This document shows, piece by piece, positions 8,241-17,101 of a DNA stretch of 64,000 nucleotides. Made by a program: the position numbers and the translations under genes. The stretch's first letter is position 1. Every line of letters starts with the position of its first letter. The DNA is from Paenibacillus sabinae T27 (GTDB lineage: Bacteria > Bacillota > Bacilli > Paenibacillales > Paenibacillaceae), in contig NZ_CP004078.1 of the NCBI RefSeq assembly GCF_000612505.1, forward strand, positions 2,406,001 to 2,470,000. The letters are read 5' to 3'. The notes under the pieces were generated by a model that had not been told where the DNA came from, made no database searches, and saw only the letters and a list, made by a program, of their open reading frames with translations.

Positions 8241-11153
8241 TTAGTTAGCGGAGTTACTTCCGCCGCTAACCGGATTGTTGCCGTCGGCCGGCGGAGTGAC
8301 CTGCCCACCGTCTGGACCCGGCTGGATGGGGGTCGCTCCGGGGTCGCCGATCCCTCCAGGAAAGAGCCCCGGATCAGGAAGACCCTGATCCCCAGGGGTT
8401 GCCCCCGTATCCGGCGGGAAAAGTACGTCTCCTGGGCTAGGCGACGGCTCAGGCGTCGGCATACCTCCGCCGACATTCCCCGAAGACGTTTCTTTCCCTG
8501 CCACATCCACAGCCGTCACATAAAACACGGCAAAGTCGCTTGCAGGGGTACCCGTAGTGAAAGATGTGCCGTCACCGGCAAGGAGCACCGCCACCTTTTG
8601 GAACGGTCCGCCATTCACGGAAGAATATAACCGGTAACCCACGACATCGGGGGAAGCGCTCGGCGCAAAGCGGATGACGGCCTTGCCGGTGTCGTAAGAG
8701 ACTTCTACATTCCCGGGCGCCGCCGGAGCGGCGCCGTCGTCGACTCTTGGGTCGACTTCTGTCGGCACGTCCGACTTCGCATCCTCGGGCAGGTAGTACT
8801 CCAGCGGTTCATGCTCCTTCATGGATTTGAAGGCTGCTTCCAGTTCCTTGATCAATTCTTCGATCGGCTTCTCTCTGGAAACAACGATCTTTTCCTTCAG
8901 AAAATCATCAGGCGTTCCATCCCGCGGAATATAATTTACCCCTTGGTAGGTAATGTATTTCGCTCTTGAAATTCCGTCGTCGCTGTCCTTCGGCGTATAT
9001 TTTGCATTGAAAATATCAGTCGTAAACTTGTCCGTAAGTGAGGTCGGCAGTTTGCCGCTGTACGCCGATACGGTCTCCTTGACGATACCTTCAGGCTTGG
9101 TGAAGCTCTTTGTCTTGAACAGTTCCGGCTTTTTGTCGATCACGGCGTTCATAACCTTGGCCCACAAGGTCTGCGCCTGTTTCCGCTGGGTTTTACCCTC
9201 CAGCGTATTGATCGGCTCTTTGTATCCGACCCACATGCCGAGCGTGATATCCGGGGTATATCCCATGAACCAGACATCCGCATAATTTTGAGTCGAGCCG
9301 GTCTTGCCGACGATCGGAATATTTTTGAAATGCTTGTACTTGCTCTTGACGGTGCTTCCGGTGCCGTCGGTAACGACGGTGCGGAGCATGTCTGTCATCA
9401 GATAAGCGCTCTGCTCCGAAAATACACGCTCCGGCTGAGGCTTGTGCTGATAAATGATGTTGCCCTTCGAATCGACGATCTTCTCAATCATGTAGGCATC
9501 GTTAAACAGGCCTTTATTGCCAATAGAGGAATAAGCATTGGTCAGATCTTCAACGGATACTCCATACTTCAATCCGCCGAGAACGCCGGTCTGCGCGCTG
9601 TAATCATCGTCTTGAATGGTTGTGATTCCCAGCTTCTTGGCAAAAGCCCAGGCGTTCTTGATGCCTACCTTCTCGTCGAACAGCTTCAGCGCCGGGAGGT
9701 TCAGCGAGTTGTTCAGCGCATACCTCGCCGTTACCAGCCCTTGATAGCGGTTGTTGGCGTTCTTTGGAATGTGGAAGCCTTTCTCGCCATCCTTCAGAAT
9801 GATAGGCGCATCGTCCAAAATGCTGGCCGGCTGGATCAGCCCCGACTCTAAAGCGGGCAGATAGGCGGCTATCGGCTTCATTGTCGATCCGGGCTGTCGA
9901 ACCATCTGGGTGGCGTAGTTCATGCTCTCGACATTAAAATCACGCCCTTCGATCATTCCCAGTATCGCGCCGGTTTTGTTCTCGATCATCATGCCTGCGG
10001 TCTGTTCAAGCCCTTTGCTTTTGCTCTCTTTGGTAAAATTGCTGCTGTCATCGGAGATGCTGTGCATTGCGCTGTATACTTTTTTATCAATTGTCGTGTA
10101 TACGCGGTAGCCTCCCGTCAGCAGCTGCTGGCGGGCCTCTTCAAGCTGTGAACCGCCCTTTGCGGTCTCCTGATTGTTGTTCTCAAGCGACAGCAGGATC
10201 GCGGCTGCCTGACGCTCCGTCTCCATCATAAGATAAGGAAAAGTGACGTAAGCCTTCTTGGTGTGCGGGGCAAGGGCTTTCTTAATGTCAAAGGCGAGGG
10301 CTTCCTGATACTGGGAAGAAGAGATTTTGTTCTCCTCCAGCATGCGCCGAAGGACCAGGTGCTGGCGGTCGAGCGCGCGTTTAAAAGCAGCCTCGTTAAA
10401 TTCCCCGTACCCGTTGAACGCCGAATAGGCGGAAGGAAGCTGGGGGAGGCCGGCCAGGTAGGCCGCTTGGGCGACATTCAGCTTGTTCAAATTATCGATG
10501 CCGAATATCCCTTTCGCCGCCGCTTTGATACCGTAGACGTTATAGCCATTGGAACCGTTGCCGAACGGCACCTTGTTCAGGTATGCCGTCAATATTTCCT
10601 CTTTGCTTAAAAAACGCTCCAGCCGAAGCGACAGCAATATTTCCTTGACCTTGCGGTCGTCCGTTTTATCCAGATTAAGAAATACTCGTCTGGCGAGCTG
10701 CTGGGTCAAGGTGCTGCCGCCGGTCTGCACGGATTCGTTCAGCAGCTTCTGCTTGACTGCGCGCATGGTGCCGCTGATATCCACGCCATGATGCTCGTAA
10801 AAATGGTTGTCCTCGATCGCGAGTACAGCGTCAATGACCAGCTGGGGAATATCCTTGTAGGCGACCAGCCTGCGGTCTTCCTCCGTCCGGAGCTGGCCGA
10901 TCGGCATGCCGTCGCGGAAGTAGGCGAACCCCGTCACGACGTTCTCTCCAACCTTTTCCTGAATCATTTTCTCGGAGCGGACCGGATCATCTTTTACAAT
11001 GGAAGCGATAAAGCCTCCAACTGCACCGCTGGCGAACAGGACGCCCATTACGCCCAGAATAAACATCCATTTCACGACGGAACCGACCCTGCGCAGCCAA
11101 GATCTTCGCGGGCGAATGTCCGTCGCTGTTTTTTTCATATTTTCCTGAGACAT
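8241..11153 (-). CDS. Class A penicillin-binding protein (PBP1A type) with fibronectin III and Pro/Gly-rich tail
   Basis: Bifunctional wall synthase: polymerises lipid II and cross-links stem peptides outside the membrane. About 970 residues. A basic cytoplasmic tail and one membrane anchor (about residues 25-48) lead into the GT51 domain, with AIEDNHFYEHHG (catalytic Glu) and GGSTLTQQLARR. The transpeptidase follows with RQPGSTMKP (active serine near residue 423), NNSLNLPA, and GKTGSTQNYADVWF. The C-terminus has one FN3-like domain (PGNVEVSYDTGKAVIRF, VVGYRLYSS) and a low-complexity Pro/Gly/Asp tail. The second ATG (11153) is chosen: GGAGG is 6 bases before it but touches the ATG at 11159. 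A minus-strand TATAAT lies at 11178-11183. A PBP gene between acsA and tyrS is also seen in other Bacillales. Confidence 0.93.
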   Translation of the reverse strand: MSQENMKKTATDIRPRRSWLRRVGSVVKWMFILGVMGVLFASGAVGGFIASIVKDDPVRSEKMIQEKVGENVVTGFAYFRDGMPIGQLRTEEDRRLVAYKDIPQLVIDAVLAIEDNHFYEHHGVDISGTMRAVKQKLLNESVQTGGSTLTQQLARRVFLNLDKTDDRKVKEILLSLRLERFLSKEEILTAYLNKVPFGNGSNGYNVYGIKAAAKGIFGIDNLNKLNVAQAAYLAGLPQLPSAYSAFNGYGEFNEAAFKRALDRQHLVLRRMLEENKISSSQYQEALAFDIKKALAPHTKKAYVTFPYLMMETERQAAAILLSLENNNQETAKGGSQLEEARQQLLTGGYRVYTTIDKKVYSAMHSISDDSSNFTKESKSKGLEQTAGMMIENKTGAILGMIEGRDFNVESMNYATQMVRQPGSTMKPIAAYLPALESGLIQPASILDDAPIILKDGEKGFHIPKNANNRYQGLVTARYALNNSLNLPALKLFDEKVGIKNAWAFAKKLGITTIQDDDYSAQTGVLGGLKYGVSVEDLTNAYSSIGNKGLFNDAYMIEKIVDSKGNIIYQHKPQPERVFSEQSAYLMTDMLRTVVTDGTGSTVKSKYKHFKNIPIVGKTGSTQNYADVWFMGYTPDITLGMWVGYKEPINTLEGKTQRKQAQTLWAKVMNAVIDKKPELFKTKSFTKPEGIVKETVSAYSGKLPTSLTDKFTTDIFNAKYTPKDSDDGISRAKYITYQGVNYIPRDGTPDDFLKEKIVVSREKPIEELIKELEAAFKSMKEHEPLEYYLPEDAKSDVPTEVDPRVDDGAAPAAPGNVEVSYDTGKAVIRFAPSASPDVVGYRLYSSVNGGPFQKVAVLLAGDGTSFTTGTPASDFAVFYVTAVDVAGKETSSGNVGGGMPTPEPSPSPGDVLFPPDTGATPGDQGLPDPGLFPGGIGDPGATPIQPGPDGGQVTPPADGNNPVSGGSNSAN

Positions 11154-11239
11154 CGACATCCTCCTTTTAACGGAATTATTATAGCACAATTTGACGATTT
11201 TGAATGCGCTTGTAGGAAGAGGGCGGTATTTGCAGATAT

Positions 11240-11269
11240 TTGACTTTTCAAAAGATCCTGTGATATAAA
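11240..11269 (+). promoter_or_regulatory. Promoter of tyrS
   Basis: TTGACT at 11240-11245, 18-base spacer, TATAAA at 11264-11269, just before the T-box leader. Confidence 0.65.
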
Positions 11270-11276
11270 TAAATTC

Positions 11277-11590
11277 AACTGGATATTTCTAAAGGCAGAG
11301 AAGGACAGAAGTAAGAAGGGAAGCCCGGATTTTCAGAGAGTCGGTGGGTGGTGCAAACCGATAGCGGATCCTTTTTGAATTACAGTCCGGAGCCGTCCGG
11401 GGGAACGGAATGGACCTGAAGGCCCAAGTCCCAGTAGTCCGGCACCGGGTACGTCAAGCGCCCGTTATTTCAATCGAGCGAAGGCTTGGAATCGTCACGA
11501 TACAGTCAATGACGGTTAGAGCTTTAACTAGGGTGGTACCGCGAGTCTCTTTCTCGTCCCTTGGGATGAAGAGGAGGCTTTTTTTGTGCG
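11277..11590 (+). ncRNA. T-box leader of tyrS, tyrosine (UAC) specifier
   Basis: Transcribed leader that senses uncharged tRNA-Tyr and controls read-through of a terminator. Stem I elements are visible, including the distal GTCGGTGGGTGGTGCAAACCG region, and a specifier loop GAATTACAG with a UAC triplet at 11381-11383. The conserved T-box sequence AGGGTGGTACCGCG is at 11530-11543; its GGT pairs with the ACC of the tRNA end. A terminator stem follows (AGTCTCTTTCTCGTCCC with GGGATGAAGAGGAGGCT, then seven T, about 11545-11587). The tyrosine codon agrees with the downstream gene. Reading frames through this leader are not coding. Confidence 0.93.
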
Positions 11591-11631
11591 TTCTTATTTT
11601 AGAAGTATCAACATCAAAAGGGGTTGCTATT

Positions 11632-12885
11632 ATGAAGTGGGAAGAATTAACGCAGGAGCAGCAGCATGAGGTTGAGCGCCAACTGGAGATTATCGCGCGC
11701 GGCGTCGTGGAAATTGTGCCGGAAGAGGAACTGAAGCGGAAAATCATGAAATCGGTCGTCACGGGCGTGCCGCTGAATGTCAAGCTGGGTCTGGACCCGT
11801 CCGCTCCGGATATCCATGTGGGCCATACGGTCGTCATGCATAAGCTGCGCCAATTTCAGGAGCTGGGCCATCAGGTGCAGCTGATTATCGGCGATTTCAC
11901 GGGACGGATCGGCGATCCGACGGGCAAATCGGAAACACGCAAGCAGCTTACCGAGGAGGATGTGAAGCGGAACGCGGAAACGTACAAGAAGCAGCTTCAT
12001 AAAATTCTCGATCCTGAGAAGACCAAAGTGTACTACAACTCGGAATGGCTCGGACCGATGAGCTTTGCGGATGTCGTGGGCTTGTCGGCCAAAGTTACGG
12101 TTGCGCGTATGCTGGAACGCGACGATTTCACGAAGCGCTATCAGAGCGGACAGCCGATCAGCATTCACGAGTTCTTCTATCCGCTGATGCAGGGTATGGA
12201 TTCCGTGGCGCTGAAGAGCGACGTGGAGCTCGGGGGAACGGACCAGAAGTTCAATCTGCTGATGGGGCGGACGCTGCAAAAAGAATACGGCGTCGACACC
12301 CAGGCCGCGATCATGACCCCTCTGCTTGAAGGCCTGGACGGCGTGCAGAAGATGAGCAAGAGCCTTGGCAACTACATCGGCATCGACGAAGAGCCGAATG
12401 AAATCTACGGCAAGGCGATGTCCGTACCGGATGAGCTGATGCTGAAATACTACTCGCTGGCGACCGACATTGGCAACGAGGAGCTGAAGGAGCTGGAGGA
12501 AGGCCTGAAAGCGGGGACGGTCCATCCACGCGATGCTAAAATGCGGCTGGCGCACACCTTTGTCAGAATGTACCACGGCACCGAAGCGGCGGATGCCGCA
12601 CAGCAGCATTTCGTGACCGTGTTCCAGCAGCGTGCGCTGCCGGACGATATCGAGACGGCGGTTGTGCCAGCAAATGAGCTTAGCGATGGGTCGATCCGGT
12701 TGACCAAGCTGCTTACGGTGATCGGCCTGGCCGCTTCGGGCGGAGAGGCCAAGCGGAGCGTTCAGCAGGGGGCGGTCAAGCTGAACGAAGAGAAATTGAC
12801 CGACCCGAACGCAGAGATCGTTCCGCAGGACGGGGATATTATTCAGGTCGGCAAGCGCAAATTTGCCAAGCTGGTTCTGGAGTAG
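11632..12885 (+). CDS. tyrS: Tyrosyl-tRNA synthetase
   Basis: Class I synthetase charging tRNA-Tyr. It is 417 residues. The HIGH-like motif is in LGLDPSAPDIHVGHTVVMH, and KMSKSLGNYIG gives the KMSKS loop; the C-terminal 60 residues form an S4-like RNA-binding domain (LTVIGLAASGGEAKRSV). The KMSKS form and the GDFTGRIGDPTGKS segment resemble the TyrZ-type branch rather than classical Bacillus TyrS (KFGKT), an inference from motifs only. The start is the ATG at 11632, with AAAAGGGG 9 bases upstream, after the T-box terminator. A strong hairpin terminator follows. Confidence 0.95.
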   Translation: MKWEELTQEQQHEVERQLEIIARGVVEIVPEEELKRKIMKSVVTGVPLNVKLGLDPSAPDIHVGHTVVMHKLRQFQELGHQVQLIIGDFTGRIGDPTGKSETRKQLTEEDVKRNAETYKKQLHKILDPEKTKVYYNSEWLGPMSFADVVGLSAKVTVARMLERDDFTKRYQSGQPISIHEFFYPLMQGMDSVALKSDVELGGTDQKFNLLMGRTLQKEYGVDTQAAIMTPLLEGLDGVQKMSKSLGNYIGIDEEPNEIYGKAMSVPDELMLKYYSLATDIGNEELKELEEGLKAGTVHPRDAKMRLAHTFVRMYHGTEAADAAQQHFVTVFQQRALPDDIETAVVPANELSDGSIRLTKLLTVIGLAASGGEAKRSVQQGAVKLNEEKLTDPNAEIVPQDGDIIQVGKRKFAKLVLE

Positions 12886-12930
12886 AGCTAAGGCTGAATA
12901 CAAGCGCAGCTGGTGAGCTGCATTCAAAGA

Positions 12931-12970
12931 GGGAGAACGGACTTTGGCGTCCGGTTCTCCTTCTTTTTTA
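12931..12970 (+). terminator. Terminator after tyrS
   Basis: GGAGAACGGA pairs with TCCGGTTCTCC across CTTTGGCG, followed by TTCTTTTTT. Confidence 0.88.
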
Positions 12971-12994
12971 CATGTCTAGGAATATGCAGGAAAC

Positions 12995-13026
12995 ACAAAA
13001 AAGCCCCCGGAATATCCGGAGGCTCT
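12995..13026 (-). terminator. Terminator after rpsD
   Basis: On the minus strand AGAGCCTCCGGA pairs with TCCGGGGGCT and ends in six T. It faces the tyrS terminator. Confidence 0.88.
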
Positions 13027-13057
13027 TTCGCTGCAATATATGCGTATCCAGCAAATA

Positions 13058-13657
13058 TTAACGGTTGTAGAATTCGACGATTTGCTTCTCGTCGATATCT
13101 TGGGAAAGCTCGGCGCGCTCAGGCAGACGGATGTACTTGCCTTCCACTGCAGCGTCGGAGTATTCCAGGTATGCCGGAAGATGCGAACGGTTTGCCAGGG
13201 CTTCCTTAACGGAAGTCAAAGCGCGGCTTCTTTCGCGAAGGCCGATAACGTCGCCGATGCTTACACGGTAAGAAGCGATGTCGACTTTCTTGCCGTTAAC
13301 CGTTACGTGGCCATGCGATACCAATTGACGCGCGCCAGCGCGGGAGTTGGCAAAGCCAAGACGGTAAACGAGGTTGTCCAGACGGCTTTCAAGCAGGAAC
13401 ATGAAGTTTTCGCCCGCGATCCCTTGCAAGCTGTGAGCTTTGTGGAACAAAGTGCGGAATTGCTTTTCGCCCAAACCGTACATGTGGCGCAGTTTTTGCT
13501 TCTCCAGAAGCTGTTGACCGTAGTTGCTTACTTTTCTGCGTTGGTTAGCGCCATGCTGTCCCGGAGGGAAAGGGCGTTTCAGGTCTTTGCCAGTGCCGCT
13601 CAGGGAAATGCCCAGACGGCGGCTGAGTTTGAATTTAGGTCCGGTGTAACGTGCCAT
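13058..13657 (-). CDS. rpsD: 30S ribosomal protein S4
   Basis: Primary 16S rRNA-binding protein of the small subunit and translational or transcriptional autoregulator. It is 199 residues. [18 protein letters not shown], the GQHG segment, [19 protein letters not shown] and the S4 domain [17 protein letters not shown] with [14 protein letters not shown] are diagnostic. This is the zinc-free (C-minus) form, with no cysteine cluster near the N-terminus. The ATG has AAAGGAG about 10 bases upstream. It is a single-gene unit as in B. subtilis, with a leader of about 185 bases that may carry the autogenous control site. Confidence 0.97.
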   Translation of the reverse strand: MARYTGPKFKLSRRLGISLSGTGKDLKRPFPPGQHGANQRRKVSNYGQQLLEKQKLRHMYGLGEKQFRTLFHKAHSLQGIAGENFMFLLESRLDNLVYRLGFANSRAGARQLVSHGHVTVNGKKVDIASYRVSIGDVIGLRERSRALTSVKEALANRSHLPAYLEYSDAAVEGKYIRLPERAELSQDIDEKQIVEFYNR

Positions 13658-13845
13658 GTTATAGTAGACTCCTTTTTAATTGAAATTTCATCAGGGCTCT
13701 ATTTGCGCCGTATTTCGAAATGCGGCATACCGATTCGGAGCCGCGCCGCAGGGAAAGTTCAGCCGCTGCCCGCTGCAGTCGAAAGACGTGAGGGTGACAC
13801 AACGTTACGCCCAATTGAAGACTTGTTACAGTCTTGTTCAACAAT
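13658..13845 (-). promoter_or_regulatory. Long untranslated leader of rpsD, possible S4 autoregulation site
   Basis: From the promoter to the rpsD start there are about 185 untranslated bases with several complementary GC-rich segments (for example GCCGCATTTCGAAATACGGC on the minus strand). B. subtilis rpsD is known to be autoregulated through its leader. The site here is inferred by position only. Confidence 0.45.
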
Positions 13846-13849
13846 AAAT

Positions 13850-13877
13850 TTTATATGAAAATAGGGTTTCAAGTCAA
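13850..13877 (-). promoter_or_regulatory. Promoter of rpsD
   Basis: Minus strand TTGACT (13877-13872), 16-base spacer, TATAAA (13855-13850), running on as TATAAAATT. Confidence 0.7.
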
Positions 13878-14043
13878 GTGTACCTTACGAAGTTTATGAG
13901 TTTTTTCATATTTAGGGCTTTGGGCCTAAAAAAAGTCCCGGAATTACCGAAAATCAGATGCAAGACAGACGGGAAAAGAGTAAAATAGTGCTAATTAAGG
14001 CAGTAGCGGATTACTATTTGGGATGCAAAGGGGATCCTTCATT

Positions 14044-16038
14044 ATGTCAGAGCAGAAAGCTTATGGTCATAAGGAAAGCCATGCGCTGATGCGAAACGCC
14101 CAGATGCCGGAATGGAACTCCGAAGATCCAACCGGGTGGCTCAGGAAAATGGACGTCAATCGACATGATTTTCCTTACACCGCAGGCTTGATTGTGGACA
14201 GTTTTCATGAATGGTACAAAAGGGGCTCCACCATGTCTTTTGCGGAATCGTGGAAATGGTGCGTGTTCGATTATGCGGGCAAATGGCTTGTGGGCAGCGG
14301 CGGTGTTAGTGAACCGGACAACTCTTTGTGGGAGCAGGTTGCTACTTTAAGCCTAAGCACAGCTAAGGAGTGTACGCTTCAGATTGAGGAGAATGGAGCC
14401 GAAACGGCTTTTTTTGTAATGCCAATGACTACGCGCTCCAAGGGGGAAATATTTGCCCTCTTCGGCTGTGCGATGCCGGCTGAGCATTTTGCAAGTGGTG
14501 GACGCAATACCGCCGAAGAAATGGCACGGCACTACGTCACCTGCTTCTACAGGCAGTTTGAACATATGTTTGTAGCTGATCTTGCAAATGTACATATTCA
14601 TGCCAAACGCGAAAGCAGCCGCCGTACCCTGCTGTTCCAGATCGTGCAGCGGATGCATGATAACATCGATGTCGATGCCGTATTGACGGAAGTGATAGCG
14701 AGCATAATGACGATGTATCCGGACGTCAGACTGACGCTGTACATGTCCCAGGATCACCGAAGCTCGCATCCGCAGGTGAAGCCGCTTCCGCTTGATCTGG
14801 AGGAAGAGGACGTCCGGATAAAGGCATTCAAAGACGGCAGCATGGCGCTGCGGCCATATACTGAGGATGACAGGCAAGTGGAGATCGGTCTGCCCCTTGG
14901 CGGTAAACAGGGCGTATACGGCGTGTTTCACTTGGTGATGCTTAGTCCCGCCTGGCCGGAAGTGGATCTGCCTTTTCTGTCCATGGTGGCGGGAACCGCG
15001 GGAACCGCTTTTGAGAACGCCAAGCTGTACGAACGTTCGAATCAGCTCATCCGCGAGCTGCGGATGACCAATGAACTGACCCGGCGGCTTAATCAGAACC
15101 TCGGGCTGAGCGAGACGTTTGAGGCGGCTTTTGAAGAATTGATGAAAATGTTCGAAACCGATTACTGCTGCATTCTGCATTATAACGAGGAGCGGGGCGG
15201 GTTAGAAGCGGTCGCCTGCAACCATCCCGGTCTGATTAATGAATTGATTGAAGTCGACAGAGGAATTGGCGGAAAGGTGTACGCCTCCGGCGAAACGGTC
15301 ATCATCCCCGAATACCCGGATCAGTCGGGAACGAAGTCCCAATTGATGGATTTGACTGAATCGCAGTCGCTAATCGCCACTCCGCTCAGTGTAGGCGGTG
15401 AGGTGCGGGGAGCGATTATGCTGTCCCACAGGGAGCCGCATTATTTCACTTATGATAATTTCCGGCTGCTCCAGGCGATGGCCGGACATATCGGCCTTGC
15501 CGTGGGCAATGCGCTGCTGCATGCGGAGGTCCACCGGCTGGCGAACAGGGATACGTTAACCGGACTATACGCCAGGCATTTTCTCGACCAGACTATTAAG
15601 GAGAAGCAGAACGGCGATTTCTGCGGGACCCTTGTCGTCGTCGACATAGACCATTTCAAATCGGTGAACGATACATACGGCCATCAGAAGGGCGACCTTA
15701 TTCTGAAGCAGGTGAGCGATATCCTTCGGTTGTCGATCCGTCAGGGGGATTTGGCCGCAAGGTGGGGCGGCGAAGAGCTGGCGGTCTATCTGCCGCAGCT
15801 CGGTGCCGAGCAGGCCTATTCCGTAGCGGAACGGATCCGTCAGCGGGTTCAGAAGGAGACGAACCCGAGCGTTACCATATCCTGCGGCATTGCGGAGTGG
15901 AACTGGACGGAGCAGGACCAGGCAAGCCTGGACTCTCTGTTCTACAGAGCGGACATGGCCTTGTACGAGGCCAAGAACAACGGCCGCAACAAAATTATGA
16001 TAGACCGCAGTTCGGGAGAGATCGAAAGCATGAATTGA
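14044..16038 (+). CDS. Diguanylate cyclase with tandem GAF-like sensor region and GGDEF domain
   Basis: Predicted to make cyclic di-GMP. The 664-residue protein has an N-terminal region of unknown fold (1-180), two GAF-like segments (about 195-340 and 345-495; the second ends in ATPLSVGGEVRGAIMLSH), and a GGDEF domain. The signature is RWGGEELAVYL near residue 575, an active-type GGEE[FL]. RQGD lies exactly five residues before the GG and fits the RxxD inhibitory I-site, so product inhibition is expected. DRDTLTGLYARHFLD and VVDIDHFKSVNDTYGHQKGD are the substrate and metal loops. No membrane segment is evident. The start ATG has AAGGGGA upstream. It is monocistronic. Confidence 0.92.
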   Translation: MSEQKAYGHKESHALMRNAQMPEWNSEDPTGWLRKMDVNRHDFPYTAGLIVDSFHEWYKRGSTMSFAESWKWCVFDYAGKWLVGSGGVSEPDNSLWEQVATLSLSTAKECTLQIEENGAETAFFVMPMTTRSKGEIFALFGCAMPAEHFASGGRNTAEEMARHYVTCFYRQFEHMFVADLANVHIHAKRESSRRTLLFQIVQRMHDNIDVDAVLTEVIASIMTMYPDVRLTLYMSQDHRSSHPQVKPLPLDLEEEDVRIKAFKDGSMALRPYTEDDRQVEIGLPLGGKQGVYGVFHLVMLSPAWPEVDLPFLSMVAGTAGTAFENAKLYERSNQLIRELRMTNELTRRLNQNLGLSETFEAAFEELMKMFETDYCCILHYNEERGGLEAVACNHPGLINELIEVDRGIGGKVYASGETVIIPEYPDQSGTKSQLMDLTESQSLIATPLSVGGEVRGAIMLSHREPHYFTYDNFRLLQAMAGHIGLAVGNALLHAEVHRLANRDTLTGLYARHFLDQTIKEKQNGDFCGTLVVVDIDHFKSVNDTYGHQKGDLILKQVSDILRLSIRQGDLAARWGGEELAVYLPQLGAEQAYSVAERIRQRVQKETNPSVTISCGIAEWNWTEQDQASLDSLFYRADMALYEAKNNGRNKIMIDRSSGEIESMN

Positions 16039-16046
16039 ATGAGATA

Positions 16047-16090
16047 GCGCCCTTGGAGACGGGAATCCCCGTTTTCAAGGGCTTCTTTTG
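16047..16090 (+). terminator. Terminator after the GAF-GGDEF gene
   Basis: GCCCTTGGAGACGGG pairs with CCCCGTTTTCAAGGGC and is followed by TTCTTTTG. Confidence 0.8.
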
Positions 16091-16156
16091 CATAAGCCCC
16101 ATCGACAGGGAAACGATATAGTTACTAAGTGATGAAAAGAGGGAATGGAGCCTATG

Positions 16157-16981
16157 ATGATTTCGCAAGCCAAAAGGGCGGCGGTGCTGCTGGCGATTCT
16201 CTGCGGATTAACCGGCGGCTGCGGCGTGATGGACGGGAAACCGGCCGGGGAGATGCTGAATCTGGCGCTGGCCGGGTTGACGGGAACTGACGGCGTGACT
16301 TTCGAGGGACAGGCGGCGCTTCTGGTTGATGGCAGGCAGCTGCCTGAAGGATCGGTCTATTACGGCGGGGAGATGAACCATCACAGCACCCTGCGGTTGT
16401 ACACCCTTTTGCCGGACTCTGCGAATACACGAGGCGTACTTACGGAGCAGTCGGCCAGAGCGAATCTTTACAGCAGGCTGGAGAAAAGAAACGGAGCATG
16501 GCAGGTGCTTCCAGAGAGCGATGAACGGTCCGTCAACCCTCTCCCGGGCCTGAACCCCATCCGTCAGCTTGAAGAGCTCAAGAGCATGAGCAAAATGGTG
16601 ACGAATGAAGATGGAGCGGGACGGGGTATGCGCCTGCTGAGAATAGAGCTTGCCCCGCAGCAGGCCCAGGACCAGCTGGCTGCCGAGCTGAAGGCAGAGA
16701 TGGAAGCAATTCGCGCGGCATATTCCCGTTTGCCGGATTTGAGAGCCGGGACGGGAGCTGAACTCTCCAAGCTGGAAACGCTTTGGTCGAAAGAGAACGG
16801 AGAACTGGAGCGCAGACTGAACAATGCTGCGGTGGAGACCGTTTACCATGTCAAGGTGGATGCGCGGCGCAATTTGCCCAAGAGCATGTCCAGACAACGG
16901 ACAATCACATACATGACAACAAAGGGACAGACTCGCCGGGAGACGTATGTATCGCGGGTAGACTTCTATGGATACCGCTAA
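16157..16981 (+). CDS. Lipoprotein of unknown function
   Basis: No function recognised. The 274-residue protein has a lipoprotein signal, a basic start, a hydrophobic run AAVLLAILCGL, and the lipobox LTGGC, so it is expected on the outer face of the membrane. The mature part is soluble and charged, with two helix-rich stretches (about 140-240) and a C-terminal YRV-type strand pattern (TVYHVKVDAR, TYMTTKGQTRRETYVSRVDFYGY) that resembles LolA-fold-like lipoproteins, a weak impression. Three ATGs lie close together; 16157 is 6 bases from GGAG and is preferred over 16145 and 16154. Confidence 0.78.
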   Translation: MISQAKRAAVLLAILCGLTGGCGVMDGKPAGEMLNLALAGLTGTDGVTFEGQAALLVDGRQLPEGSVYYGGEMNHHSTLRLYTLLPDSANTRGVLTEQSARANLYSRLEKRNGAWQVLPESDERSVNPLPGLNPIRQLEELKSMSKMVTNEDGAGRGMRLLRIELAPQQAQDQLAAELKAEMEAIRAAYSRLPDLRAGTGAELSKLETLWSKENGELERRLNNAAVETVYHVKVDARRNLPKSMSRQRTITYMTTKGQTRRETYVSRVDFYGYR

Positions 16982-17006
16982 AAGAAGGGCGTTCAAGGCG
17001 CTCCAC

Positions 17007-17034
17007 TTGCGCTTCCAATTGGTCGTGCTACAAT
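17007..17034 (+). promoter_or_regulatory. Probable promoter of the M29 aminopeptidase gene
   Basis: TTGCGC at 17007-17012, 16-base spacer, TACAAT at 17029-17034, about 65 bases before the ATG. Confidence 0.55.
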
Positions 17035-17101
17035 AAGGAAGCATGCTGAATTTTGGAAAGAACAAGAAATAAAAAGCTAGGCGAAGGAAGGAAGAACAGA
17101 G

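Noticed and set aside
11410..11631. N-terminal extension of tyrS upstream of 11632
   Set aside because: It would be translated from the T-box leader and its terminator.
11647..12927. 426-codon open frame on the minus strand across tyrS
   Set aside because: No ribosome site, His/Leu-rich composition typical of antisense frames in GC-rich genes, and tyrS on the other strand is certain.
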